A stretch of DNA of 64,000 nt from Achromobacter spanius (GTDB lineage Bacteria; Pseudomonadota; Gammaproteobacteria; Burkholderiales; Burkholderiaceae_B). The stretch is from NCBI RefSeq assembly GCF_002812705.1, contig NZ_CP025030.1, positions 5,208,001 through 5,272,000 of the forward strand. Reading direction: 5' to 3'. The notes below the pieces were generated by a model, which was not told the origin of the DNA, ran no database searches, and worked only from the letters and a program-made list of their open reading frames with translations. This document shows, in pieces, positions 10,441 through 19,604 of the stretch (position 1 is the first letter of the stretch; every line of letters starts with the position of its first letter). Both the position numbers and the translations under genes were made by a program.

Positions 10441-11163
10441 TTACTTGCCGCGCTTGGCGCCCGGGCCTGCATTGATCTGGGCTTGCTGGGCTTGCAGCGA
10501 ATCAATCTGGCGCTGCAAATCACGCAGTTGCTCGCGCACGTCCTTTTGCTGGTCCGCCAACGCCGTGGCTTCCTGACGCGACTGTTCCTGGCGCGCCGCC
10601 ACTTGCTGTTCCTGCTGCATGCGCAAGGTGCGATCTGCCTGCAGCGTGCTGAGCTGGGCGCTGCGGCTGGCCAGAAGCTTTTCAGCATGCGCGTATTCGG
10701 CTTGCAGCTTGATGCGCTTGATGTCGACTTCGGCCAGTTCCGCCGACTGCGCGGCAAACGCGCGGTAGGTGGATTCGGCCTGCTTTTCAGACACCGTCTT
10801 CAGCACGCGCCAAAAATCCTTCTGCTGGAACAAGGCCACGTAATAGGTCAGGTCCTCGGGCTTGAACAGCAGGCTGGCGCCATACGTACCGTTATAGGCA
10901 GTGCGCAGTTCCGACACCTGGCGGCTTTGGATCAGGTCTTGCAATTCGGCCACCGTCGAGGCCGGCCGAGCGGGTGCAGCAGGTGCAGCAGGTGCGGCCG
11001 GCGGGGTCACCGGCGTGGCAGCGGCAGCGGCCTGCGGGTCTTCGACCTGCTTGACCGTGGGCCGCGGCGCTTCGGGCTGCGCGCTGGCGCACGCCGCCAA
11101 GCCGGACATCACCGTGCCTAACAGCGCCATGCGTGTGGCGGCACGGATAAATTGGACGTTCAT
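10441..11163 (-). CDS. DUF2968 family predicted lipoprotein
   Basis: This 240-residue protein has a lipoprotein signal peptide whose lipobox LAAC ends at about residue 25. A Pro/Ala-rich linker follows (about 30-70), then the DUF2968 core (about 70-150), and a long C-terminal segment rich in Gln, Glu, Arg and Leu (about 150-230) that should form a coiled coil. It is probably anchored to the inner or outer membrane and faces the periplasm. No function is established. It is transcribed alone, with its own terminator. Confidence 0.85.
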   Translation of the reverse strand: MNVQFIRAATRMALLGTVMSGLAACASAQPEAPRPTVKQVEDPQAAAAATPVTPPAAPAAPAAPARPASTVAELQDLIQSRQVSELRTAYNGTYGASLLFKPEDLTYYVALFQQKDFWRVLKTVSEKQAESTYRAFAAQSAELAEVDIKRIKLQAEYAHAEKLLASRSAQLSTLQADRTLRMQQEQQVAARQEQSRQEATALADQQKDVREQLRDLQRQIDSLQAQQAQINAGPGAKRGK

Positions 11164-11280
11164 GCCTTCCCCAAAAAAATCGTTGCGGAACTATAGCAAT
11201 TTATTTCGCTCACGGCTGATCCGCTTACATTAGCCGCTGGCGAGTTGTCGCCCCCTAAGGGCCTTCCCCTATTGCAGCAA

Positions 11281-12693
11281 TCAAGATGCCTCGACGACCC
11301 CTTCCGCCGTTTCACCCTGGCCGCCACCCAGATGCAGTTTTCGCATCTTTTCCCATAGCACTTTGCGGCTGATGCCCAGCGTGTTGGCAGTGTCCTGGCG
11401 GCGCCAGCCATTGACGTCCAGCGCGGCCAGGATGCGGGCGCGCTCGGCGCGTTCGGCATCGGTGAATACCGGCGGCTCGCACATGGCGCTGGTGCCGCCC
11501 AGGGCGCCGGCGGCGCGCAGCGGTTCGGCGATCTGATCAAAGATGCGCTCGATGCGGGCCTGGTCCCACCCCTGGAATTGCCGCCGCATGATGGCCACGC
11601 GCTCGGCCACGTTGGACAGTTCGCGCACATTGCCCGCGTACTGAGTGCGCGCCACGCGCTCCAGCAGCCAGTCCGGCGGCTCGCCCTCGCCGCCCAGGCG
11701 TTCGAGCAAGGCGCGGAAAATCGCGATCTTTTCTTCGCCGCCGCGTTGCTCCAGGTTGGGAATACGCAGTTCAATCACCGCCAGGCGGTAATAGAGATCC
11801 GCGCGGAATTCGTCCTGGCCCACCAGCACGCGCAGGTCTTTATTGGTGGCCGCGACCAGCCGGAAATCCACCGGAATCTCTACCGTCGAGCCCAGCCGCG
11901 TCACGGCGCTTTGCTCCAGCACGCGCAGCAGCTTGACCTGCTGATACAGCGGCAGGTCGCCGATTTCGTCCAGGAACAGCGTGCCGCCGTTGGCTTGTTC
12001 AAAATAGCCCTTGTGCGCGCCGACCGCGCCGGTGAAGGCGCCCTTGGCATGGCCGAAGAAATGCGCTTCAAACAGCCCTTCCGGAATGGCGCCGCAGTTG
12101 ACGGCCACGAAGGGGCCGTCGGACCAGGCGGCACGGTCATGCAGCAGGCGCGCAATGCGTTCCTTGCCCACGCCGGTTTCACCGTGGATCAGCGCGTTGC
12201 TGCGGCAATCGGCAAACATCTCGGCCTCGGCCAGCAGCGCCCGCATGGGCTCGGAAACGGCAATCAGCGGCTGTTCGCGCTTGGGCGCGGACCGGTTGAA
12301 CCGGTCCAGCGTGCCCAACAGTTCATACAGCAGCTTGCGCAAGTCGGCCGTGGTGAAGGACAGCGGCAACGTGTAGGAATATTCAGGCGGGTAATAGCGC
12401 GAATCGCGTCCCCGCGCCTCGGCCGACACCCATATCACCGGCATGGCTTGGGCCGATAGCCAGTCGTAGCCGCTGAAGCGGTTGTCGCCCATGACCGACA
12501 CCGATACCAGGGCCACGGCGGGGCGCGTCGGGTCGCGTGGCGGCGGGAAAGCGGTGCCGGCGTCCGCGCGCACCAGCATGACGTCCATGCCGGCCAGGCA
12601 GCGTTCCGCGCGGCCGGCAATGTCGGACGTGCCTTCCCAGACATACACGTCGAACTCGTCGCGGGCAAATTTTTGGGTCATCGCAGACACCAT
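11281..12693 (-). CDS. Sigma-54-dependent Fis-family activator at the end of the tad locus
   Basis: This 470-residue enhancer-binding protein has an N-terminal domain of about 130 residues with alternating hydrophobic strands, like a degenerate receiver without a clear phosphoacceptor Asp. A AAA+ domain follows, with Walker A GETGVGKE at 171-178, the sigma-54 contact loop GAFTGA at 218-223 and Walker [13 protein letters not shown] at about 236-247. A Fis-type helix-turn-helix ends the protein ([18 protein letters not shown]). The intact GAFTGA means it should activate sigma-54 promoters. It follows tadG by 37 bases in the same direction, so it is probably expressed with the pilus genes. A VpsR-like role is possible but unproven. 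ATG at 12681 is an alternative start. Confidence 0.92.
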   Translation of the reverse strand: MVSAMTQKFARDEFDVYVWEGTSDIAGRAERCLAGMDVMLVRADAGTAFPPPRDPTRPAVALVSVSVMGDNRFSGYDWLSAQAMPVIWVSAEARGRDSRYYPPEYSYTLPLSFTTADLRKLLYELLGTLDRFNRSAPKREQPLIAVSEPMRALLAEAEMFADCRSNALIHGETGVGKERIARLLHDRAAWSDGPFVAVNCGAIPEGLFEAHFFGHAKGAFTGAVGAHKGYFEQANGGTLFLDEIGDLPLYQQVKLLRVLEQSAVTRLGSTVEIPVDFRLVAATNKDLRVLVGQDEFRADLYYRLAVIELRIPNLEQRGGEEKIAIFRALLERLGGEGEPPDWLLERVARTQYAGNVRELSNVAERVAIMRRQFQGWDQARIERIFDQIAEPLRAAGALGGTSAMCEPPVFTDAERAERARILAALDVNGWRRQDTANTLGISRKVLWEKMRKLHLGGGQGETAEGVVEAS

Positions 12694-12730
12694 GCCGACA
12701 AAGAAAGGGCGTAGTCCAAAAGCATCCTCA

Positions 12731-14827
12731 TCAGTACACCAGGCGGGGTTGCCCGCAATCCACCGACAGCAGCGATACGTCGGTCTGGCCCACGCTGACG
12801 CCCAGCGTGTCCAGCAATTGCTGTAGCACGGCCGACAGGGGCGCCAGCACGGGCTGCAACAGGTTCACCACGATGGACAGCACCCCGCCCACTTGCGAAC
12901 TGCCGTCCAGCGCCAGCGCCGCAACCGAATTGATGCGGCACTGCCGGATGGCGCTGGGCGTGATCGCCAGCGTGCAGACCAAGTCATTGACGGGCGCCAC
13001 CAGCAGCGACGTCAGGATATTGCCCACCAATTGCAGCGTGCCGCCCAGCACGCCCGTCAAGCCGCCCGTGGACAACCGGTTGCCCAACTGGTTCAGCGCG
13101 GTCGCGGACCACTGCATGTCATTGAATACCTGCGTGATGGACTTGCCGGCATTGCTGCCGCCGCCGCCCACCAGATTGGTGGCAAGCGCCGTGCGCTCCG
13201 CGGCCGTCAACGGCGTCCCGGAATTGACCAGATCGCCCAGGATGCCGCCCACCACGGCGTCCGCCAGATTCGAGGCCAAGCCGCCCAGGTCGATGGACGT
13301 GGCGTTCACCGTCTGGGTGGATGGCGCGCCCGGCGGTTCCGTCAGCGTGACCGACACCGGTGTCGTGGAATTGAAGATCGGCAGGGTGACCTTGGCGGTC
13401 AGGGGCAGAATGCCCAGCACGTTCAACACCTGATGGCGCTGGATGGCGCCGAACGAGCTGGGCTGGCAGCTATTGGTCAGCGACACGAAATTCGCGGCGG
13501 TCTGGTCGGTGCTGGATGTCATGCCGGGAAAGCGCCCCAGGCAGATGCTGGCCGCCGCCGCGGTCACGTCGATGGTGGCCTGGTGCTCGGTCAGCGGCGC
13601 CTGGCACAGGTTGGTCAGCGTGCCCGTGGATTGCGCCACATCGATGATGATGGGCAGGTCAACCCGCGTGCCCAGGGTGTTTGCCAGCAAGGGCCCCACC
13701 AGCGGGATGTTGCTGGTGTTCAAGCGCAGGTAGACGCGTATGCCCGCGCTGGTGGCCTGGGTGCCGATGCCGCCGATGGCCAGCGTGGGCGGTTCCACGA
13801 CCCGCACCCGGGCGTCCACGCCCAGCAGCGGCACGCTCAAGCCCAGGTTGATCAGGTTCTGCCCGTTGGCCACGACCAGCGCGGTTTCCAACAGGTTCAG
13901 CGCATTCACGTTCGCCGCCAGGGCGCCCGTGGCGTCGCCCCCCACCACCGACAGATCCAGCACGCCGCCATCGCCAAACAGCTTCACGGGCAGGTTCAGC
14001 GGCATTACCGCCAGCACCGTGTTGATGGCATTGCTGATCAGGCCGATGTCGGCGGCTGCCGTGCCGCTTTGGTTGACGACCGTCAGCGTGGCTTGCAGCA
14101 ACTGGCCAAGGGTCAGGTTGTCGAGCGCCGCCAATTCCGCCGGCGTGCCCACGCCCGTGGCCACCGACAGCGGCAAGCCCAGCGCCTGCAACAGGCCGGA
14201 TGGGGTGATGTTGACGCTGGCCAGGCCGGCCGCGTCCAGCACGTCCAACTGCGCGGGCGAGGCGCCCACGGTCGACAGCAATTGCGACAGCAGCCCGCCG
14301 CGTTCCAGGCGCAGCAAGCGCGAACCCACGGTGAATGCCGCCACGGGCTGCGTATTGGTGGCCACGGCGTTGACCGATACCGTCGTGCTCAACCCCAAGG
14401 TGCCGAACAGACTGGCCAGTTCCTTGCGGATGGTCAGGCGCACGGCGTTGAGTGTCTGCGCGCCGGTGGGGTCGAACACATGCATGCCGCTGGCGTCGGC
14501 GCGGGTGGAATCCCACAGCTTGCATTCCACCGTGATGTCGTCGGCCGCGAAGGTGTCAAAGATATTGGGCAGGTTCGCCAAGGCAGACGTCTTGCCGGCC
14601 GCGCTGGCGCGCGTGCAATCCGCCGGAGATCCCATGCCCAGCACCTGCACCGCGGACAACGCGGCCAGGTCCGCGGACTTTTGCACTTCGCGCTTCATGT
14701 AGTAGCCGTAGCCCAGTTGCGCCACACCCAGCATCGCCACGCCCACCAGCACCGCGAACACGACGGCCACGGTCATGCTGCCGCGCTGGGGGGGCAAGGA
14801 CACACAACGATGAGGTCTGGCAGGCAT
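12731..14827 (-). CDS. tadG: TadG-like Flp pilus assembly protein
   Basis: This 698-residue protein has a basic N-terminus, then [30 protein letters not shown], a single membrane helix at about 15-40 of the pilin-like TadG N-terminal type. [17 protein letters not shown] follows, typical of the family. The remainder is a long periplasmic part with many VTL/NVA/GLL stretches and several cysteines (for example [24 protein letters not shown]). It is longer than many TadG proteins and lacks an obvious von Willebrand A domain, so it is better called TadG-like. It acts with TadE/F proteins in pilus assembly. The neighbours are DUF3613 upstream and the sigma-54 activator downstream. Confidence 0.8.
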   Translation of the reverse strand: MPARPHRCVSLPPQRGSMTVAVVFAVLVGVAMLGVAQLGYGYYMKREVQKSADLAALSAVQVLGMGSPADCTRASAAGKTSALANLPNIFDTFAADDITVECKLWDSTRADASGMHVFDPTGAQTLNAVRLTIRKELASLFGTLGLSTTVSVNAVATNTQPVAAFTVGSRLLRLERGGLLSQLLSTVGASPAQLDVLDAAGLASVNITPSGLLQALGLPLSVATGVGTPAELAALDNLTLGQLLQATLTVVNQSGTAAADIGLISNAINTVLAVMPLNLPVKLFGDGGVLDLSVVGGDATGALAANVNALNLLETALVVANGQNLINLGLSVPLLGVDARVRVVEPPTLAIGGIGTQATSAGIRVYLRLNTSNIPLVGPLLANTLGTRVDLPIIIDVAQSTGTLTNLCQAPLTEHQATIDVTAAAASICLGRFPGMTSSTDQTAANFVSLTNSCQPSSFGAIQRHQVLNVLGILPLTAKVTLPIFNSTTPVSVTLTEPPGAPSTQTVNATSIDLGGLASNLADAVVGGILGDLVNSGTPLTAAERTALATNLVGGGGSNAGKSITQVFNDMQWSATALNQLGNRLSTGGLTGVLGGTLQLVGNILTSLLVAPVNDLVCTLAITPSAIRQCRINSVAALALDGSSQVGGVLSIVVNLLQPVLAPLSAVLQQLLDTLGVSVGQTDVSLLSVDCGQPRLVY

Positions 14828-14877
14828 GATCGGGCAATCCTGGATCGCAATGCGGTGAGGGCGCGTCGGCGCCGGGG

Positions 14878-15363
14878 TTAGTTCGTGTTCTTGGTCTCCA
14901 CGCGCTTTTGCAGATACTCCGGAATCGGATGCGAAAAGCTCTCCAGGTAGCGGTTCCAGGCGGCGGTGGACACCGGCCCCAGCACGGGCAGCATGTTCCC
15001 GGCGCGGCGGCCGTCCGCCTGCGCGGCCAACAAGCCCCGCGTGACGTCGCCAAACGCTTCCTCGGCCGGGGCGGCGGGCTGGGCAGCCGGGGTAGCGGTC
15101 GAGGTGGGCTGCACGACTTGTGTGGAAGCAGTGGCTGGCTGGGGCTGCGGCATCGGCGTCTGCACCTGCTGCACCACGGGCCGGGTGGGCAGTTGCGCCT
15201 GCGGCAAGGCCTGGGCCGGCGCGGCAGCGGGCGGGCTGCTGGTCATGCCGCCGGTCAGCGGCGCGTTCGATTGCGCCTGGCTGGTCAACGGCGCCAAGGC
15301 CACCAGCGTGGTGATCAACGCAGCGGTCAGCACTTGGGAAGCGGAATAGCGGGAGTCAGACAT
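14878..15363 (-). CDS. DUF3613 domain protein of the tad locus
   Basis: This 161-residue secreted protein starts with MSDSRYSASQVLTAALITTLVALAPLTSQAQ, a normal signal peptide. A Pro/Gln/Ala-rich linker spans about 30-105. The conserved C-terminal block of about 50 residues (DVTRGLLAAQADGRRAG ... WNRYLESFSHPIPEYLQKRV) fits DUF3613. ATG at 15363 is chosen because GAGGAAGAG precedes it; the longer frame would need a TTG start. It is found with tad genes in Burkholderiales; its role in pilus biogenesis is unknown. Confidence 0.8.
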   Translation of the reverse strand: MSDSRYSASQVLTAALITTLVALAPLTSQAQSNAPLTGGMTSSPPAAAPAQALPQAQLPTRPVVQQVQTPMPQPQPATASTQVVQPTSTATPAAQPAAPAEEAFGDVTRGLLAAQADGRRAGNMLPVLGPVSTAAWNRYLESFSHPIPEYLQKRVETKNTN

Positions 15364-15384
15364 GGATCTCTTCCTCAATACGGA

Positions 15385-16263
15385 TTAGCGCACGATGGGC
15401 CCATTGCCCAGGCCTTCCATCAACGGACTCATCACCGGCATGATCATGCCGCCGCCGCCCGACATACGGGTCGCCGACGTATCGGCCGCCGCCACGGGCA
15501 CGGGCGCCGACGGACGCTGCGCGCGGATGTCGGAGGCCATGCGCAGCACCTGGCTGCGCGCCTCCTCGGTCAACTGGGCCTGGTCCATCAGCCGTTGCGC
15601 GCGCACGGGCTCGCCCTCCACCAGCAGCAGCACCGCCAGATTGGCCAGCACCTTGCCGTTGTCCGGCGCCAGCTCGGCCGCCTGCCCCAAGGGCACGCGC
15701 GCGCCGGCTGCATCGCCCGCGCGCAGCCGGGCATAACCCAGGTCACCCAGAATGCGCGGATCCATCGGCGACAACTTCGCCGCGCGCGCCAAGTCGTCGG
15801 CAGCCTGGTCGAACTGGCCGCGCGAGCCGGCGATCAAGCCCAGGCCGTGCCAACCGTCTGCCGCCTGATCGGTGCCAAGCAGCGCGCGATACGCCTGTTC
15901 GCTCAGCGCCGTCTGCCCGGTCTGGCGCAAGGCTTCCGCCCGCAGCACCGCCACCCGTGCATCGTTGCCGAACTGTTGCTGATAGGCGTCGATATACGCC
16001 AGGGACGCGAAATAGCGCTCCTGGCGTTGTGCTTCCAAAATCAGCGACAGCATCATCTCGGGCGCCTTGGGACGCGCCTTGGCATCGGCCTCTTCTTCCT
16101 TCTGCCGCGCCAGCGCCTGTTCCTGCTGTTGCTGCTGGATAAGCTGCCAGGCCGACTCCGCGCTATTGGTCTTGCATCCCGTCAAGCCCGCGCCGGCTGT
16201 CACCGTCGCCGCCACCAGGGTCCACCGCAAGACGCGCGCCTTGCTCTTGATTACGCCAGCCAT
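15385..16263 (-). CDS. tadD: TadD-like TPR lipoprotein
   Basis: This 292-residue protein has a lipobox (AGLTGC) ending near residue 30, a short charged coiled-coil segment (QQQQQEQALARQKEEE), and tetratricopeptide repeats from about 75 to 225 with helices such as AADGWHGLGLIAGSRGQFDQAADDLARAAKLSP. TadD is the pilotin-like lipoprotein needed for secretin assembly and Flp secretion in tad systems. Its start codon overlaps the tadC stop by one base (TAATG), indicating coupling. The C-terminus is a Gly/Met-rich tail. Confidence 0.88.
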   Translation of the reverse strand: MAGVIKSKARVLRWTLVAATVTAGAGLTGCKTNSAESAWQLIQQQQQEQALARQKEEEADAKARPKAPEMMLSLILEAQRQERYFASLAYIDAYQQQFGNDARVAVLRAEALRQTGQTALSEQAYRALLGTDQAADGWHGLGLIAGSRGQFDQAADDLARAAKLSPMDPRILGDLGYARLRAGDAAGARVPLGQAAELAPDNGKVLANLAVLLLVEGEPVRAQRLMDQAQLTEEARSQVLRMASDIRAQRPSAPVPVAAADTSATRMSGGGGMIMPVMSPLMEGLGNGPIVR

Positions 16264-17261
16264 TACATCCCCCCCATGCGCGACATGCCGCGCAATACCG
16301 CGATAAACCCCGCCCCGCCCGTCACGATCAACAGCGCGGGCAGCAAGGTCACGATCATGACCCCCGTCATCTTGACGGTGGTCTTGCCGACCTTTTCCTT
16401 CAGTTCCAACCTGCGCTTGTCGCGCAGGCGCTCCCCAAACCGATTCAAGGGCTCTTGCACCGCGCCGCCGTGCTGGTCCACCTGCGCAATCAAGCGGCAG
16501 ATGGCCGACAGGTCGTCGTTGTCAAAGCCCGAGGCCAGCCGCGCCAGCGATTGCTCGCGGCTGCGGCCGCGCACGTGCAGTTCAGACGCCAGCCGCAGCT
16601 CATGCGACAGCACCGGCAGCACTTGCGCGAATTCCTTGATCAGCACCTGCATGCTTTGGTCGATGGACAGCCCCACCCCTTGCAGCAAGCGCAGCAGGTC
16701 GATCAACAACGGCAGCTCGTCGCCGGCCATCCGCTTGCGGCGCGACAAGCGCCGGCTGACCACCCACTTGGGCAGCATGTAGCCGATGGCGAAGCCGAAG
16801 AACGCCGCGGCCAAGCCGCCCATCGGGGAGTCGATCAATTGCTTCTGCTGGTTGAGCAGCACCGCCGCGACGGGCAGCACGATGGCCAGGCCGAAGCGCG
16901 CCGCCACGAAGCGCGACCGCGCGGTGCCGGAATTTGCATAACCCGCCATGTCGACCATCTTGCGGTCCTCGGCGGCCATCAGCGTGTCGGCCAGACGGCC
17001 TTCGCTCAGGCGTTTGCCAAAGGCGTCGGCAACGCGGGTGGCCGATGAAAACCGCCCTTCTCCCGAGTTCGCGGGCATCGCCGCCGCTGCCGCGCCGGGG
17101 TTCTGGCGCGTGGCCAGCGCCTGGTCTATCACCTGGCGGCTGCGGTCCTGCCCGCGCAGGCGCCGCGCCATGCCGATGCCCAACACCAACAGCGCCACGG
17201 CCACCAGCATCAATGCCGCCGCCAGCACGGTCGATGAATTCCAGGATTGCAGCATCTCCAT
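16263..17261 (-). CDS. tadC: TadC, type II secretion F-domain platform protein
   Basis: This 332-residue inner-membrane protein has a first helix near residues 10-28, a cytoplasmic charged region, two helices at about 120-165 and a last pair at about 280-320. The T2SSF domain is recognisable by GDELPLLIDLLRLLQGVGLSIDQSMQVLIKEF. It forms the inner-membrane platform of the Flp pilus machine with TadB and contacts the TadA ATPase. Thirteen bases separate it from tadB, and it overlaps tadD by one base. Confidence 0.93.
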   Translation of the reverse strand: MEMLQSWNSSTVLAAALMLVAVALLVLGIGMARRLRGQDRSRQVIDQALATRQNPGAAAAAMPANSGEGRFSSATRVADAFGKRLSEGRLADTLMAAEDRKMVDMAGYANSGTARSRFVAARFGLAIVLPVAAVLLNQQKQLIDSPMGGLAAAFFGFAIGYMLPKWVVSRRLSRRKRMAGDELPLLIDLLRLLQGVGLSIDQSMQVLIKEFAQVLPVLSHELRLASELHVRGRSREQSLARLASGFDNDDLSAICRLIAQVDQHGGAVQEPLNRFGERLRDKRRLELKEKVGKTTVKMTGVMIVTLLPALLIVTGGAGFIAVLRGMSRMGGM

Positions 17262-17273
17262 CGTCGCCGCCCC

Positions 17274-18197
17274 TTAAATTGACTTGGCCATGCGATACAG
17301 CCAATAGCAGCCGCCAATCTGCAACACCACGGCGGTCAGCAGCATCTTGAAGCCCAGCGGGTCTTCCCACAGCCCCATGAAGAGCTTGTTGTTCGCCACC
17401 ATGATGAAGCCGGCAATGCCCACCGGCAGCAAGGCCAGGATCCATGCCGACAAGCGCACCTCGGCGGAGCTGGCCGTCAATTCGTTGCGGGCCTGGGCCA
17501 CGTCACGCATGAAGGCGGCCATGCGTTCCAGCACCTGGTCGCTGCGGCCGCCGAACCGCATCGCCAGCGACACCACGGCAGCCACCATGTACAACTCTTT
17601 CAAGCCATACATGCGCGACACCTGCACCAGCGCCGCATCCAGTTCCTTGGCCGACCGGCTCAGGCTGGCCGCCGTTTCCACGACTTCGAGCAGGGGCTGA
17701 TCCGTTGCGGCCGCCGCCGTCTGGAACGCCGCGCCCATGCTGTTGCCGATGGTGATCAAGCGCACGATGTTGTCCAGGAAGGCAGGCAGTTGCGCAATCA
17801 TCCGACGCCGGCGCTTGTCGGCGCGCAGCCAGAGCAGGAAGTACGTCAGAACGGCAAGCATGATGAAAGACACCACGCCGGACAAGGGTCCCAGGAACAC
17901 CCACGCCAGCACCGCGCCCGCGACCACGGGAACGGTGATCCGCAGATAGAACCCCACGCTTTGTCGCACGCCCGCCAGCAGCAGCAGGCGGTCCCAACTG
18001 GAAAACCCGCTGCGCAACGCGCGCCCGCCTTCAGCGAACGGCGCGGCTTCAGCCGCTTCGCGGCCCCGCTTGAGCTGGTTGTCCAGGAACGCCGAGCTGG
18101 CCGCGCGGCGCGCGCCGCTATTGGCATGGCGCCACAGCAGTACCGCGCCCGAAGCCAGCACCAACGCCAGCGCGCCCAGGATCAAAGCGTCTTGCAT
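17274..18197 (-). CDS. tadB: TadB, type II secretion F-domain platform protein
   Basis: This 307-residue inner-membrane partner of TadC has a helix at the N-terminus (ALILGALALVLASGAVLLW), a pair at about 90-125 (VVAGAVLAWVFLGPLSGVVSFIMLAVLTYFLLW) and two at the C-terminus. The T2SSF core reads AQLPAFLDNIVRLITIGNSMGAAFQTAA. Its ATG shares a base with the tadA stop (TGATG), so the ATPase and platform are translationally coupled. Confidence 0.93.
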   Translation of the reverse strand: MQDALILGALALVLASGAVLLWRHANSGARRAASSAFLDNQLKRGREAAEAAPFAEGGRALRSGFSSWDRLLLLAGVRQSVGFYLRITVPVVAGAVLAWVFLGPLSGVVSFIMLAVLTYFLLWLRADKRRRRMIAQLPAFLDNIVRLITIGNSMGAAFQTAAAATDQPLLEVVETAASLSRSAKELDAALVQVSRMYGLKELYMVAAVVSLAMRFGGRSDQVLERMAAFMRDVAQARNELTASSAEVRLSAWILALLPVGIAGFIMVANNKLFMGLWEDPLGFKMLLTAVVLQIGGCYWLYRMAKSI

Positions 18198-19570
18198 CAG
18201 CGCCTCCGGCTCCAGAATCCGCCGCCGCCGTCGTTGTCGCCAGGCGGCGTGTCGTTGTTGCGCGCGTCGTTGTTGCGCGCGTCGTTGCGCAGCTTTGCCA
18301 GCTTGGGCGTGTGCGGATGGATGCCCAGCCAGTTCCAGCGGTCCTTCTCTTCGCCCTCGGGCGTGGTGAAGGTTTCGTGGCGATACAGTTCCTGCGTCGA
18401 GATGACGTTGTCGCCCATGCCGGTGACCTCGGTCACCGACAGCACGCGGCGCTTGCCGTTGGACAGGCGGCCGATCTGCACAATGAAGTCCAAGGCGCTG
18501 GCGATCTGGCGGCGCAGGCTGTCTTCGCTGCCCTGAAAGCCCGCGAAGCCGGCCAGCATTTCAATGCGGTACAGGCATTCACGCGGTGAGTTGGCGTGGA
18601 TGGTGGCCATGGAGCCTTCGTGGCCGGTGTTCATGGCTTGCAGCATGTCCATGACTTCGGCGCCGCGCACTTCGCCCACCACCACGCGATCGGGCCGCAT
18701 CCGCAGGCTGTTGCGGATCAGTTCGCGAATGCTGACCGCGCCGCTGCCGTCAAAGCCGCCCTGGCGCGATTCCAGCCGCACCACGTGCGGGTGGTTCAGC
18801 GACAGTTCGGCGGTGTCTTCCACCGTCACCACACGTTCGGTCTCCGGAATGAAGAACGCCAGCGCGTTCAAGAGCGAGGTCTTGCCCGAGCTGGTGCCGC
18901 CCGACACCAGCACGTTGCAGCGGTGCTTCACCGCTTCGTGCAGCAGCCGGTAGATGTCTTCGTCAAAGGTGCCCAGCGTCAGCAGGTCGGCGGGCTTGAG
19001 CGGGTCTTGGCGGAACTTGCGGATGGACACCATCGGGCCATCGACGGCCAGCGGTTCAATCACCACGTTCAGGCGGCTGCCGTCGGGCAGGCGCGCGTCC
19101 ACCATGGGGCTGGACTCGTCCAGCCGCCGGCCGATGGGCGCCAGGATGCGGCGCACGATGCGCAGCACATGCTGGTTGTCAGTGAAGCGCAGCGTCTCGC
19201 GCGCCAGCACCCCGCGCCGCGACACGAACACGTTGTCATAGCCGTTGATCAGAATGTCTTCAACGGCCGGGTCGGCCAGCAGGTCTTCGAGCGGGCCCAG
19301 TCCCGCCAGTTCCTTGGTCAGCGCCTCGGCAATCTGGCGCATTTCGCCTTCGTTGATCGGCACGCGGCGCAAGCGCACGAAGCTGGCCACTTCGATGTCG
19401 ACAAATTCCTGAATCGCCGAACGCGCCCAACGACCGAACTCGGCGCCCAGCCCCTCGATACGGGAAAGCAGGTGCTCGTACGCCGCCGTCTTGACTTCCT
19501 GAAACCGGTTCGACGAGGCAAAGCCCTTGTCGCCGTCACCGCCGAATTCTATGGTCGCTGTCATGATCAT
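18197..19570 (-). CDS. tadA: TadA/CpaF pilus assembly ATPase
   Basis: This 457-residue secretion ATPase powers Flp pilus assembly. Its N-terminal domain (about 30-130) carries the family LLADPAVEDILINGYDNVFVSR. The ATPase domain has Walker A SGGTSSGKTSL at 223-232, an Asp box and Walker B region (RMRPDRVVVGEVRGAEVMDML), and the His box TGHEGSMATIHANSP. It differs from tidy homologues at its C-terminus, which is a low-complexity Asn/Asp/Arg tail encoded by 15-bp repeats. ATG codons at 19570 and 19564 are both possible starts. Confidence 0.95.
   Translation of the reverse strand: MIMTATIEFGGDGDKGFASSNRFQEVKTAAYEHLLSRIEGLGAEFGRWARSAIQEFVDIEVASFVRLRRVPINEGEMRQIAEALTKELAGLGPLEDLLADPAVEDILINGYDNVFVSRRGVLARETLRFTDNQHVLRIVRRILAPIGRRLDESSPMVDARLPDGSRLNVVIEPLAVDGPMVSIRKFRQDPLKPADLLTLGTFDEDIYRLLHEAVKHRCNVLVSGGTSSGKTSLLNALAFFIPETERVVTVEDTAELSLNHPHVVRLESRQGGFDGSGAVSIRELIRNSLRMRPDRVVVGEVRGAEVMDMLQAMNTGHEGSMATIHANSPRECLYRIEMLAGFAGFQGSEDSLRRQIASALDFIVQIGRLSNGKRRVLSVTEVTGMGDNVISTQELYRHETFTTPEGEEKDRWNWLGIHPHTPKLAKLRNDARNNDARNNDTPPGDNDGGGGFWSRRR
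18251..18292 (-). repeat. 15-bp in-frame tandem repeat in tadA 3' end
   Basis: GTCGTTGTTGCGCGC occurs at 18251-18265 and 18266-18280, followed by a partial GTCGTTGCGCAG. The period is a multiple of three, so each unit adds five residues (NDARN-type) to the hydrophilic tail of TadA without a frameshift. Confidence 0.9.
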
Positions 19571-19604
19571 GTCGGATTCCGCCGCCGCCCCGTGAATCTT
19601 GCCG

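Noticed and set aside
12893..16782. Long plus-strand frames opposite tadG, tadD and tadC
   Set aside because: They are shadow frames of the tad genes with no start signals or domains; the minus strand shows overlapping tad genes.
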